From Absidia repens (taxonomy: Eukaryota; Mucoromycota; Mucoromycetes; Mucorales; Cunninghamellaceae), in assembly GCA_002105175.1 (NCBI GenBank), contig MCGE01000022.1, forward strand, positions 581,781-645,780: 64,000 bases of DNA, given 5' to 3'. Of the stretch, positions 37,366 through 50,200 are shown in pieces. Within the stretch, counting starts at the first letter, position 1. Each line of letters starts with the position of its first letter. The translations under genes were made by a program, and so were the position numbers. The notes below the pieces were generated by a model. The model did not search any database. It was not told where the DNA came from and was given only the letters and a program-made list of their open reading frames with translations.

Positions 37366-38185
37366 GTTTCTGTCGCCTCCCGCTAAACAGCATTTCTGAT
37401 CATTTCCTAATTTTTTCGATATCCTTTTTTCATTTCGATAAAAAAAAAGATTACAGAGTGCCGATGTCATGATATATATATCACAATTACGATGCAATTT
37501 AGTTTAACCGTTAATATCGTTATTGTAGATCCCCTCTGAAGTCATAAAAAATTTTCAATTGCTGACAATCCTCCTGCTATTTCTTATAATGTCTCCTGTT
37601 AAATGCTATATATATATATATATATATTTCTGTAGGGGAAGAAAATAAAAATGCCGATACGGGAAAATAAAATAAAACAAAAATTGGACATATTTCGCTG
37701 CCTACGCCATTTGGTACTTCTATGAACAACTTCCCTACATGCCTGTCAGACGTGCTCAATCTTCCCTCTACTGGGCGTCAAAAGTAGTGGTGCAAGAGGT
37801 TGCTAGGGCGATTTTAAAAAAATAGCGATGGCATATGCATAAAAAAAAGGTGCAATGGATGCATGAAAAGAAGATAAATGTCATGATAACGCATAGGGAT
37901 ACATCTATTATTAGATTACGTGCTTAACAGATAAAAGAAGGATATAGGCATTATACGTGTTAATGAAGATAATGAATAATTGGGGACGGATTTGATACCG
38001 TAAAACACATCTCATAATATAATATGTATCAATTTTGGCGAGCCATCTATTCAAGTGCCTAATACATCTACCAGCAAAATCAAGGAAAAGAAAAAAAAAG
38101 TTTGGAATTTGGTAGTGTTAAGGTGCATGTCCAAATACATAAGGCATGAGCATAGCATTGCCGATTTTTAAAAATGAGTCACTGC

Positions 38186-38188
<3 letters not shown>

Positions 38189-38236
<48 letters not shown>
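38189..38236. repeat. Long poly-A tract (about 48 nt)
   Basis: Uninterrupted A-run in intergenic DNA. Its length in the true genome is uncertain because such runs assemble poorly. Confidence 0.8.
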
Positions 38237-38238
<2 letters not shown>

Positions 38239-38429
38239 TAATAGTTGATGGATATGAAAAGATAATTTTTTATTCATTATATGGTAGTTCATTGTATCAT
38301 ATAAATAATAAAAGTTTGGAGGGTAAAAATAGGGTAAGGTGTCAGGGAATATGTACAATACAACTAAGGTATACACTATATAAAAATGCTAAGCTATATT
38401 TTTAGTGATGTGAAGGACTGGGGAATATG

Positions 38430-38739
38430 CTATTTGGGAATGGATGTTCGTCTGGAGGACCGCCTACGGGATGAGCTAGGACGTTGATTAAAAGCAGTGG
38501 CCGAATCTTGCTCTTCCATTGTCAAAGGGACGATGGATGATCTTGACGATGAGGATGAGACAGAAGGAGGGCGATCGGCACCTTTAGCGACAATCCGCAT
38601 ACCAGCTTGCTTGACTATCTTATTTCTTTCTTCCATATGGTCATTGAATGCCTTAATCATTTTCTTTGGGAAGGAAATCGCTGTTTGGCCAAGTTTTAAC
38701 ACGCATATTACAGCCCATAATAAAAACGCACACCCTATA

Positions 38740-38776
<37 letters not shown>

Positions 38777-41700
38777 TATATTAATTATCATGTCAACATC
38801 TGTATGATAGTGTAATCATTTCACTTACCTGTTAATAAAGCGGTCAGTAGCCAATAAAGAAGCTCCATTCCTCGGCTTTTGGCACGATTGGCTAGAATAG
38901 ATTCGATACTGACTTCTAAGCGTTTCAACTAAAAAATAAAATAAGTGAATGATTTTTCTTTCCTTTGTCATGTTTGAGTAATATACCTCAGAATAGTGTG
39001 TTTCCGGTACATCTTTGAGGTAAGTATCCATTTTTGCCTTGGTATCATTCATATCAATTTGGACTAGGTGTACCAAATCTTCTGTGTCAGTCAAAGACCG
39101 CTTGAATTCGTCAATGCCTCGACGTAAATCAGATACTGCATCCTTCAGCTGATCTTGGCGATATTCGTATGCATTGTATTGTTGATAAGGCACATAATTC
39201 CACAATGATTGCTGAAACGCCGACGAATTGCTACGATGAGAAGACGCAAGGGATGGTGGTCGAGCTGTCGTCGTGGATGAAGAAACCGCTGATTGTTGGG
39301 TTTTCGGTGAGGGGGTTGTGAGTGAAGAAAATGAAGACGAGCGACTGGAGTTTGTGGTTGTAAATCGAACACCATGCCCACTATCAGAATCAGAATTTTT
39401 TCGTGGATTAGCCTGTTGTAATTGCCGCTGTTGCTGTTGCGGTGGGTCGCTTGTAGAATCGTCCATTGGTACAAAGGCACGGTATTGCTGTTTTCGTTCA
39501 TTCAAAAACGCCTATATCAATGAATTGCATGAGTATTTTCTATTTTTTTTTATGTGTAACTTTGAGAGTTTCTTTTCTTACCTCTGCATTTGCAATAAAA
39601 GGGTCCAGGGAGCCCAAACGATCTTCGACATTCTTGTAGAGGTTATTGCTATCTTGAATATATCCAGCGCTGTAAAATGTTTGTAAACCAGTGAGTAACC
39701 CAACCCGTCATTAACACATCTTCTTGACCTATGTCCTACTTACAGATCATTCTCGGTTTTGTCAGACACTAAAAATGACACATGTAGATTCAACAGCTGG
39801 CCTAAAAAAATAAAATTAATGGTGGGTGCCGGACTTTGTTTTGCGCGATGAATTTAAAAGGATTTACCTTTCAATAGAGAATTTTCATCTGTGAGTTGAG
39901 TAAGTGTGACCAATTCGGCATCAGTATCATCATCAACGTGTATTTCAGCTAATGACAAAAAAAAAAAAAGAAAAAATAGTTGGTCAACGTCATTTTGTTT
40001 TAATTTTGTCCTTACCTATTAGCCTTGTCTTGGACTTTGCATTTACCAAGTGCTTCTTGTTGACCCAGGAAGAGTATGCGTCACCAGTGATTACCTTTGA
40101 AGCTTCGATAGATGGAATAGCGTTGTTCTCGTCCTTTTTGTCTGTTGGGCTTTTGGGGTATTCTTGATCCAAGTCACCATGGTCCACCGTGTTGTCGCCA
40201 TCATGATAAGCATCCGCCCCTGTACTGTCATCATCGTCTTGTTCTTCTTCGTCATAGTCGTCATAATCATCGTCATTGTCGTTATTGTCGTCATATTCCT
40301 CTTCGTCGTCATCGTCTGGCTTAATTCTTCTTTCGCTGATTGTCCCATACCCCTTATCGATCATCGCTTTCACTAGTCCTTTGATCCCCATCGCTTCACC
40401 GTATGCATTGTCTCGAGGCAGCGAATGATAGTCAAAATAAAGTATTCGTTTCGGGCGTTGCTGTTGATCGCTATCTTTTTGTTGCTGGAGCTGATGTTGC
40501 AATTGTGACATGTTTGGTGTATCGTCGAGGATCATGTGAGTATCGTCCATATATTCTACTTGTGGAATCAGTTGATGCTTGGTTTTGTTATCCATTTCAT
40601 GATAGTATTGTTGGTCTGTCATGTCGTGCTGTGGGGATGAGCCATCAATCGAGGAGAGATCGTCCATGTCAGGTCGAGAAATGCCAATGGCTAAGGCAGC
40701 GGTAGCATTATATGATGAGCTGGTGGTTGTGGTAGACGACGTTGGTGGAGGCAGGGAGAATGTTTTTGACCGAGGAGAAGAACTAGATTGGTTGAATGGG
40801 AGATTGAACGAGGGCATACGAGGAGATGATGCGGCTGATGATGATGGTTTATGTGAATCCAAGTGGTCCATGTTGATTGAATTCGGGGTCGTCCTAGCGT
40901 GTTCATTCCCGCCTTTGATTCCAGATATTGATGATAATGCTGATTCTGTAGTTGTGTCCAATCGAGAATCCATTCTTGTTGCTGTACCATCGGTGACGCT
41001 GTCGTATTCACGCATGTTGTCAAACGAGTGTCGCCTGCCATAAAAAAAGTGTCGGAGTTTCCCATCAGCTCGTTTGGTGTTAGTAGTATTGATAACAGCT
41101 GCATGTGATTCGTGTGTAATATCGTTACTCCTAGTGATGTTGGTCTTGTGAGAAGAAGGAAAATCACAAATAAATCCAGGTGGTGTAGATGATTGCCGAT
41201 TCTTGGAAGAGAGTCGTAAACGACGAATGGATAAATGAGCATGCCGTTTTCGTGCAGGGGCAGGAGGTGGGACCAAGGCGTTTGTTGCAGTATTCATCAA
41301 AGGCTGTGTTTGACTTCGATTATTCATATATTCCCGACCAGCATCCACATTTGTTGATTCATTTTGAAGAGTGTGGTGAATATTTTCACGATCGTCTAAA
41401 GTGTCATTTCCAGATTTATCGTAATTGCTGTTTGTCAAAGCAGAGTCGTAGTATTTGGATTTGCCTTTCTTGTCACGCTTCATCAGAGACTTGTACCATG
41501 ACCGCCGATTGTTGTTCCTGGTTTCTTGAGACGAGCTTGGAGTAAGATTTGAATCATGATTTGGCGAAGTGGCTGTTGTGATAGAAAGAGGATGATCATG
41601 CCGAGTTTTTTCCGCTGTTGCATTTTGATTGTCGATTGGAAGCGCTGGTAAAATGGGTTGTTTTATATATCGTCTGCTGGAGTTGCTATTGTTTTGCCAT

Positions 41701-42569
41701 GAAAATTGACTATCATCGGTATCAGTAGAGATGGTGGATGGGTTGCCAGATGGAATAGTTTGTTGGGCCGAGAAGTCGGTGTCGGAGACTGGTGAGGAGG
41801 ACTTTATAAAATCTTGATTCAGTAAATCAGTAAATCCAGTGTCAGTGATCTGGGAATGATTAGGCATATCACTAGTTTGTTGCTGCTGTTGCTGTTGTTG
41901 TTCAGGCGCTGCTGTAGATAGGGTATCTTCTTCTTCCAAGTCTAGAAAACGAGATAAAGGAGAATATGAGTAAAGTAATATAGACGGTAACTGTTGCACT
42001 TACGTTGCCAAGGCTTCGCTTGATTGTGACCGGGTTGCATATGGTTGTGTTTTCTTGATACCATCGGCAGTTGATTGGTAAGGTGAGTAAGCTTGAGGAT
42101 ATCTTCATTGGAAACGGCACCGAGCATTTCCTTTGTATGTTCTGAAACAAAAGGCAAAAGAAACAAATGGTCAGAGTTAGTAGGGCATAATTTGATAAGT
42201 TGTGTTTGATTTACCATTTTCTGTGATTGTTGTTGTTGCGGTTTTTGTTGGTATAGCTGCTGTATTGGCGGTCTGGTGAGAGTTCGGATGGGGGAAGGAT
42301 GGGGAAGACCTGGATGCAGTCAATTGGACAGAAGTAGGGTCTAACCAGCCGCCGCCATTTCTATCAAAATATGTCGTTTTCACCTTTTGATCAAAGTGGG
42401 TAGAGACACCCTTTGTAGGATTTGTTGCAGATTGAGTGCGGGTATGAGTACGTACATCAGAAGATGGATGAACGGGACTTTCTGTAGACCGATCTAAAGA
42501 TCTAGAGGGTTGCGGTCTTTGTGAGGCATTTCGCAGATGGTCAAGTTCATTATAATACCGTGATTGCAT
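38430..42569 (-). CDS. Large disordered protein with a C-terminal membrane anchor, function unknown
   Basis: Nine exons: 42569-42215, 42141-42004, 41941-40016, 39948-39868, 39801-39744, 39669-39582, 39511-38987, 38928-38829, 38734-38430, in frame for 1191 residues. The first 800 residues are low-complexity (Ser, Asn, Gln, Asp), with an acidic block of mixed Asp/Glu before KSPTDKK. From about residue 830 the sequence is more ordered, with helical segments (AELVTLTQLTDENSLLKGQL, YIQDSNNLYKNVEDRLGSLD, DQLKDAVSDLRRGIDEFKRS). One hydrophobic segment near residues 1078-1106 (MELLYWLLTALLTGCAFLLW) is followed by a basic, Ser-rich tail of about 85 residues. I recognise no family; a membrane-tethered scaffold is the most that can be said. 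It is head-to-head with the PDAT gene across 298 bp. Confidence 0.8.
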
Positions 42570-42867
42570 GCAGGATATATACGTGGGGGAAAAGAGAAAG
42601 AGAAAGCAGAGAAAAAGAAAAAGACAAGGGATCAATTTTTCACCAAAGTGGGGTTCAATGACAATGATTTGGATCGCCGACAAAAACGGAAAAAGGGGAA
42701 GGCACAACGTGAACCAAATAAAACCAAGTTTTTAGCTGGAATCAGTAGAAAAATGCTGGGAATGGCCAAAACTGTCGGAAAAGAATGAACACTATTTAAA
42801 AATGTAAAGCTTCTATTTATTACCCTTTTTCTTTCTGTCTTTTTTCTTTTACTCTAATTCTCCTAAC

Positions 42868-45445
42868 ATGGCTAGTACCAACAAGGATCGACGGGTTTGC
42901 GGGGTAATAAAATGTCATCACCGACGCCACCAATTTTTTTCATGGTTAGTGTTGATGATGATGATTTTGACAAATGTTAACGTTATGGCGAACGTAGAGT
43001 CACCATTGTCTCCAATTGAAGAACACGAATCAATGTGGAGCTATCTAACCAATCAATTGTTCAAATGGAACAGCCTTAACAATATAGATCAAGAAGGATT
43101 CTTTGCCAAATTGATCCATCTTGCAAAAAATGAAGATTATAGGAATGAAGAGACAAATGGGGGGACTGATTTTTCTCCAGCAGATGAATATCGGTAAGTG
43201 TTTTGGAGGATATTCATATAATATATCATAACCATAATTTGTATGCTATTGGCTGAAATATGAATGCATGATAAAGGGATGAACTTGGGTTAGAAGCACA
43301 TTTCCCAGTTATAATGATCCCTGGAATTTCATCATCCATAATAGAAAGCTGGGGAACTAGTGAGAAATTCAAGAATTATTATCGAAAACGCATCTGGGGT
43401 ACTTATGACATGATCCAGTTGATAATCACAAACAAATCTGCTTGGTTCGAACTTATGAAGTTGGACCCAACTACTGGTCTTGACCCCGAAGGAATCAAAT
43501 TAAGGGCTGCAGAAGGTAAGTAACCCAATAGGAAAAGATAAATGTCTATGGGAAGCATATACTATTTTAATTATAGACTCCGATCATAGGTTTTGATGCT
43601 GCTGAATATGTTCTGCCTGGGTAAGCCAGAGGCATAAAATCTATACAACCTTATTTTTTTTTTTTTTTCATTTTCATTTTTTTTTTTTTTAATAGATACT
43701 GGATTTGGTCCAAAGTCCTTAAAAATCTTTCGGCTATTGGTTATGATACAACGAACATGTACATGGCGTCGTATGATTGGCGTTTATCTTTGGAACTCTT
43801 GGAACATCGAGATCGTTATTTCACCAAACTCAAGAATCGCATTGAACACAATAAACGCATGTTTGAACGTAGAACCGTTATTATAGGTCATTCGATGGGT
43901 AAGCCTAATCAAAAACATAGTATATACCTATATCATATACTCAATCTTCTCGCTTTATTATATACAGGTTCAACTGTGTTACATTACTTTTTGAAGTGGG
44001 TGGAGTCTTCTAAAGGTGGCAACGGCGGCAAACAATGGACTGAGAACCACGTTGAAAATGTCGTACATATTGGTGGGGCTTTACTTGGTACACCCAAAGC
44101 TTTGACATTTTTATTATCTGGTACAGTAATACCCTCAAGCCGAAAAAAGACGATGCATTGTACCTGAACGAAACGTAGAGTCTTACTTGTAGTTTATATA
44201 GGCGAAACACGCGAAATCAAGACGATGGGTAAATTGAAATCCTACTTTGCTGAAAGATTCTTCTGCCGAGGGAAGCGTGTGGATTTAATTCGAAATTGGG
44301 GTGGATCATTGGCCATCATCCCGAAAGGCGGAAACAAAATATGGGGCGATCTGAACAGTGCACCTGACGACATGGACAATATGGAGAACCAAACTTCCTT
44401 TGGAGAATACTTATCGTTTTTACCGCACCATGACACTGAAATTGACGATGAAACTAGAACTGACGTCATTACCCGTCCATCCTCGTTTTCTCCTCTCCTC
44501 AACCATACGCTGGATACAACAATGACTCTTATGGAAAGCATGGCTTCACCAGAATTCATCAGCTCACTACACAACAATTATTCCCATGGTATTACAAGTT
44601 CAAAAAAACAACTAGAGGAAAATGACGATATCCCTCGTAAATGGACAAACCCTCTTGAATCCAAATTACCCAATGGTAGGTTCAAAAAGAAAGACAAAGC
44701 TGCGACCTTTTACTGATCTTATCTCTTTATTTTATTTTTCTTTCTTATGCAGCTCCTAGTACTACGATCTACAATCTTTATGGTATCGGTTTACCAACTG
44801 AACGTAGCTATTACTTTGTAACACCTGATCTTACTGATCTTCCAATTGAAAACGACCAATGCAACGCTTATGGAAACACACCAACTGTTTCTGGTGACTC
44901 TACCACTATACCATTGTTTATTGATTCGTCTGTCAGCAACTCCACGGGTAATATTGAGCTGGGCATCCGATTAACAGATGGGTAATATGTTTTTTCTTTG
45001 GGAAAATATATATTCTTCTCTTTATACTGACTATCTGCTGCTTTTTTTTTATTATCTAGAGATTTTACTGTCCCCGTAATTTCCAATGGATATATGAGCT
45101 CTCCTTTGGGTGGAGGATGGACTGAACATGCTGACCTTTACAATCCTGGTCATAGTCAAATCATTGCTCGTGAATACCAACACAAAACCACCAAAGGTAC
45201 GGTCTTCAATCGAGGCGCACCTGGCTCAGCCAAACATGTCGAAATCCTTGGTAATGGGGAACTGTTAGTAAGTGTCGCGTATCACATGTATAACCAAAGA
45301 AAAAATGTTTTGATTCACTTTTATCTTTCTTATATAGCTTGATTTATTACAAATTGTATCCGGCCATGGTGAGAACGTTACTGAGCGATTGTATTCAAAC
45401 ATCGAAGGTATGGCACAGCAAATATCTTTGGTTCATCAAGCGTAG
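42868..45445 (+). CDS. LRO1: Phospholipid:diacylglycerol acyltransferase (Lro1/PDAT)
   Basis: Makes triacylglycerol by moving an acyl group from a phospholipid to diacylglycerol in the ER. Nine exons: 42868-43193, 43277-43515, 43590-43620, 43696-43898, 43968-44120, 44202-44675, 44753-44981, 45060-45267, 45338-45445, in frame for 656 residues, close to yeast Lro1. An N-terminal basic stretch precedes one membrane anchor (about residues 25-41), so the catalytic domain faces the ER lumen. LCAT-fold landmarks are FPVIMIPGISSSIIESW (oxyanion and lid region), YDWRLS, the nucleophile elbow GHSMG, VVHIGGALLGTPKAL and the C-terminal GHGENVTERLYSNI with the catalytic His. The third exon is only 31 nt. 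AATAAA lies near 45541. Confidence 0.94.
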
Positions 45446-45684
45446 TTGGGTTTATAGTTTTTAGATTTAACTTTTAGTATGCCTAGATGTTATGTTTATC
45501 ACATCTGTGCGTGTTCGTACTTGAAAAATTATTATTATATTAATAAACACTTTGTTCTCTGTTGGAACTTTGAAAAATATTCGATCTACTGGGTGTCAAG
45601 TCTACTTTTTTTTCTTTGAGACGGGTAGGTTTTGATGGGAGGGCATTAAACATGCTAAACGCTCATCGACGGGGTATTGTCAAT

Positions 45685-46216
45685 ATTCACACGCCGCCCA
45701 CGTGCTTTTTTTATTTATTTATTTTTGTGTCATTTCCCTTCCTCTGCTCCCGACTACGCCGTCCTCCCCTTATTCATTATATCCCACAGCTTTAAAAATG
45801 TATAGCTTCCGTATTCCTTCCCTATTGTTAGATTATTTCAGTTTACTTTCATTCTTCCTCCATTGATTTGATTTCACCAATTTGTCGCCACTCTACGATG
45901 TGCTTCTTTGAAACCCCGCAATAGAATGTATATTGCCCTAAAAAAATAAAAATTCGTTTCCCTTTTTCTTTTCTTTCTTTCTTTTTCTTTCTTCATTAAA
46001 GCTTCAATGAAGTCTTGGAGATCTTGGATTAGTAATAGAACTTGAATCAGGGGTATTTTGAAAAATGCGATACAATCATCATGGGGAAGCCCTTTCATTT
46101 TGGATTCGTGATTTCGGACCGCCTTTACATTAGTCGTCATCTTAGAATAGTATCATTAGATTTGTTTAGTACTAGTTGTCGCAGTTTATACTATATCTAT
46201 ATCTAAATTAAATATG
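45685..46216 (+). repeat. Dispersed repeat family, copy R6 (forward)
   Basis: CACGCCGCCCACGTGC (CACGTG 45699-45704), a long C/T-rich region to about 46000, TTCAATGAAGTC, CATGGGGAAGCCCTTTCATT (hairpin 46083-46092), then a TTTAG-rich end with AAATTAAATATG near 46205. Longer than other copies between box and core, and more diverged at the 3' end. Confidence 0.7.
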
Positions 46217-46280
46217 ACTTCGATTTTTTTTTTTACCATATGTTTCTCTTATGCCTCTTGTTAATATTGTTGATATTGTT

Positions 46281-46323
46281 GAGTGTGTGTGTGTGTGTGT
46301 GTGTCTGTGTGTGTGTGTGTGTG
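46281..46323. repeat. (GT)n microsatellite
   Basis: About 21 GT units with one TC interruption, just downstream of repeat copy R6. Confidence 0.9.
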
Positions 46324-47283
46324 TCATTGTGCGTGTGAAAAAAACTTGGGTATTAGGTGACTTTGCCGAATCGTCATTCTCAGTGCTATGTTTAATGGAT
46401 ATATGTATATTAATGTATGAGTAACATAGTAGATTTTTCCCAACTTCCTTAAGATCCTTCTAACTCTTGCAACTGTGACCCCTCGAAAAAAAATAAAAAA
46501 ATACACAAGCGCTCTACTGCCCATAGTTTTAAAGGAAGTAATATTTATGGGGAGTGAGTTCGGTGAAAGCACAAATTAGCTCCAAGCGAAATTCGCAATG
46601 TTTGATTCACTAAAAGCATGATCATTTGAAAGGCCTATCTGTTTCGAAGGTCTGTTTCAAAGACTCGATATCATGTATTTTATTTTTATTATATCTTTGT
46701 TTGTAGTATAGGAGTCGATAAAAAAAAAGTTTATTGATGGGTCAAAAGTATATTCGAGCAAATGGTTGTATTTTGAGGTGTGAGGATTCTTGAAACTTCG
46801 GCGTCAATTCTAAGTTTTATGCATTATACTGTCAAGTTACTTTCGTAGGAATAACGTATAAGCATTTTCATTAAAACACAACCTATTGACGGAGCAAACG
46901 AAACTATATTCTGTAGTTGGCATCATGTATTAGAAACAAATAGGGTGAATACTGGGTATGCAAAACGGGTTGTGGTAGCTGTATATTGGTCACAAACTGT
47001 GGAGGCAATATAAATTCCGGGGAAGGTTTGTGTTAATGACTATTCAGTTCCTTTTTGCGCACAAACAGACATCACGTAGTTAAATAATATACGTATATCA
47101 GTCAAATCATTTTTGTATCAGACGATATCATTGGATCATTAAATAATATGCATAGAGAAATATTTTTATTCGCTTCAAGTACAATAAATGCAATAATAAA
47201 AATATAATATAGTAAAAAATAAAAAATAAAAACTATACTAGAGATTTTAAGGTAAACTACAACTATACTATTTATATACTAAA

Positions 47284-50200
47284 CTAGTCATCGTCATCAT
47301 CGAGTGATATAGGATCGTTTTCTTGGCCTTGGTGCAAGTGTTGCATTTGTTGGCGTTGTTCATATTCTCCGGACGAAGAGTGTGCCCTTTCGTCGTAAGA
47401 TTGCCCATCACTTTCTTCATCTTCTTCGTCGTCATCTTCTTCGTCGTCGTCCTCTTCTAATTCGTCGTCATACTGCTGATGGATATTTCCACTGTTGTAG
47501 CGATCGTCAAGGCTGCTAACGTCAGATCCGTCAAATTCATCCTCACCATAGTTGATCCCATCATTGATTCCATTGTCATTTTCATCCACAGCACCACTAT
47601 CACCACCTTCATCTCCAGAATCCATCGAATCGTCATAACCTTCGTATGTTGCCTCGCCAGTGATTTCTTGATGTCGTATTTCTTTGTTTTCGGTCTTTGG
47701 GCTATAATCTTCTGTGTCCTCCTCGTCTTGTCCATCAAAATACTGCAATCGGTCCCCGTCATAGCCATCTGCGTCCCCAGGTATGCATTCCACGTAATCA
47801 TTGTCGCCACTATCGTCAGCTTCCGCAACAAAGTCGGTATCCAGTTCATCTTCTTGGTCCATAGGTTCGGGCTGTACAAGTTCATGGCCTTGGGAATCAA
47901 TCACCGGGTCTTCTTCTAGATAATTATGTGCATGGTCATCCCTGGATGCACCTTCATCGTCCATGTCTATTTTTTGTCTGAAAAAGAGAAAAGAAATAAT
48001 GTTAAGTAAAAAGATTAAAAATAAAATAAAAATCCGAGATTCAAACTTTTTTTATATTATTATTATTATTACCTGTCATGTAAGTCCAAGGTGGCGGCAC
48101 TAAGGAAGCCAGGTATACAATTTTGTTCAACAACATAAACATCATAAACATCTTGTAGGGTTCGGAGATATTTTTCCTTGTGCCGACCAAGCACCTTGAC
48201 AACAGTTTGATCATTTTTCAAAAGGGTGAGCTGGAAGGACAAATCCTTGCCATTGGCAAAAATAGATTCCAGGTGTACATTCTTTGAATCATCTGAATTG
48301 ACCCGATAACCAAATACGCTAGCCATGATATTGTTGAGTTCATCGGCCTTTTTCTCGAAATACTAAGTGGAAAAAATATAAGGTGAATATCAGTTCAGCA
48401 CAGCCTCTAAGTATACTGTTTTTACCTGATGCAGCCGAATAATACGCTTATCCTTCTGTGCCACGACTTGCTCCAATGATTGATTTTGCTTCTCCATATT
48501 GCGCAGTGTACATCTGGGAATCGTAATGGTATCTTCATTTTCGTCACTAATGGGTTGATGGTTGTCATCACCAGAGAAATCCATATTATCATTTCCACCA
48601 AATGTCGACTTCTGTTGCTGTAATAAACGTTCTAAAAGCACTGCGTTTTCTTGTCGTAATTCATCTAACTGTTGTTTCCGAATACCAAATTCAGTTGAGG
48701 CAGGGTTGCTTTTGAGTGATAAGATCCGACTGGCCTGTTCTTCGCTGTTTTGTGACAGTAGTGCTGGCGATTTTGGTCGTATTTCATGGCGATCAATAAG
48801 TTCTTGTAAGAGCTCTAGTTGATTCTTTGTAATCTTGATGTTGTTGGATTGAGAGTTGATTTCGCATTGAAGGGCCTTTTCGTCTACAAGAGAAAGTCAG
48901 ATACCCAAGATAGCGTAATCAGTGAGACTGTAGACTGTTTGCAACTATCTTCTCCTAATTCTCTGTTACTTACTTTCAATCCAAGATTGCTTATCGTTTA
49001 AAAGATTGGACATAAATTCAACTATCGAACGACCAGATGCAAGTTCGATATACGGACCAGGAGGGACTGAGACAGTTGATAAGTAGCTGGCATTCATTTG
49101 GGATTTGATGATATCTTGAGCCTGGACACTGAGTCGTTGTTCATATTCCTTCAGAAGTCCTTCGAGTTGCTGAATACGTTGGGTTTTTTGTATGTCGTAA
49201 TTTCCCTCCATGTAGTTTTCTTCTTCAAAGTCATATAATCTCTAATATAATTGAACAATAAATGAGTTATTGAACGCTTGCGGTTTTCTTCTACTTCTAT
49301 TACATACGTATTGATTTTCCAGCATCTCTACATGCTTTTTCAGCAGAGCCTTGTCCTTTTCCAAGAGTTCCATAGCAAAGATATCCGAGCGATGAATCCG
49401 GTCTTTATCTTGATTAAGCTTTTTGAGTTCATCCATCTGTTGTATTTCAAAAACATAAACAAAATGCGATCGTTGAGTTCAAGTCATCAAATTATGCAAA
49501 GCCTTCTTATTTTACTTACATGTATTTCCAAGGTTGATAATAATTTGTCACGATTTTCCAGTTCATTTCGAAGAGCTGTGATCTGCGCGCTTGCTAGCCT
49601 GGATTCATATCGTTCTTTGGTCAAATTGTATACAATTCCTTGAGGCGTTTCATAATCAAGGCCGTCTGTTTTCTCCAAATAGCCCGCCCTAGAAGAAGAA
49701 GGGAAAAAAAAAATAAGGTTGATAAGAGGTAGTGTCCCAATAATCGATATTATTTTCTTTTTCCCAGTTTACCATTCTGCTTTTTCCATTTTGAGACGAG
49801 CATTTTCTAAATCCAAACGTAAATTATCGGCCATCACTTTGTCCATATCGCGAACACGAGATTCCAAGCTGTATTTTTCTTCACGTAACATCTCAACATT
49901 GTGGTACAATTCCTTGTAGTGCTTTAGTTCCCCTTTCAATTTGTAATTTTCGATTTCCACTTTCCGAGTATCATCTTGAACTAAATAAGTATAGCCACAT
50001 ACAAGAAAAGGAAAACAAAATAAGAAGACAGACCTAGTTGACCATATTTTTTTTTATATCCTACTTACGTTTAATTTGACGATCAAAGGCAACAATAGCA
50101 TCGGTGTCAAACTTTGCATTATTCAGTTCTTTGAGCTGGGCGTCAGATTCCATCCATTTCCGCGTCAAATCAGATTCCCGTTCAAGACCTTGAGCTATAT

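Larger units (their letters stand above)
36347..38429. other. 2.1-kb intergenic region
   Basis: Holds repeat copy R5, a (TA)n tract at about 37605-37627, an A-run of about 48 at 38189-38236 and AT-rich unique sequence. No supported gene. Confidence 0.5.
45446..47283. other. 1.8-kb intergenic region between convergent genes
   Basis: PDAT polyadenylation signal, repeat copy R6, a (GT)n microsatellite at 46281-46323 and the Mad1 3' flank. No supported gene. Confidence 0.55.

Noticed and set aside
42570..42707. Upstream in-frame start that would add a hydrophobic N-terminus to the 1191-residue protein
   Set aside because: The extra segment is a translation of a C/T-rich leader; the ATG at 42569 is better placed and leaves room for the shared promoter.
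47284..47964. Acidic frame starting MDDEGASRDD as a separate gene
   Set aside because: It joins the Mad1 exon in frame through a normal intron and lacks space for a promoter. Kept as an alternative in the findings.
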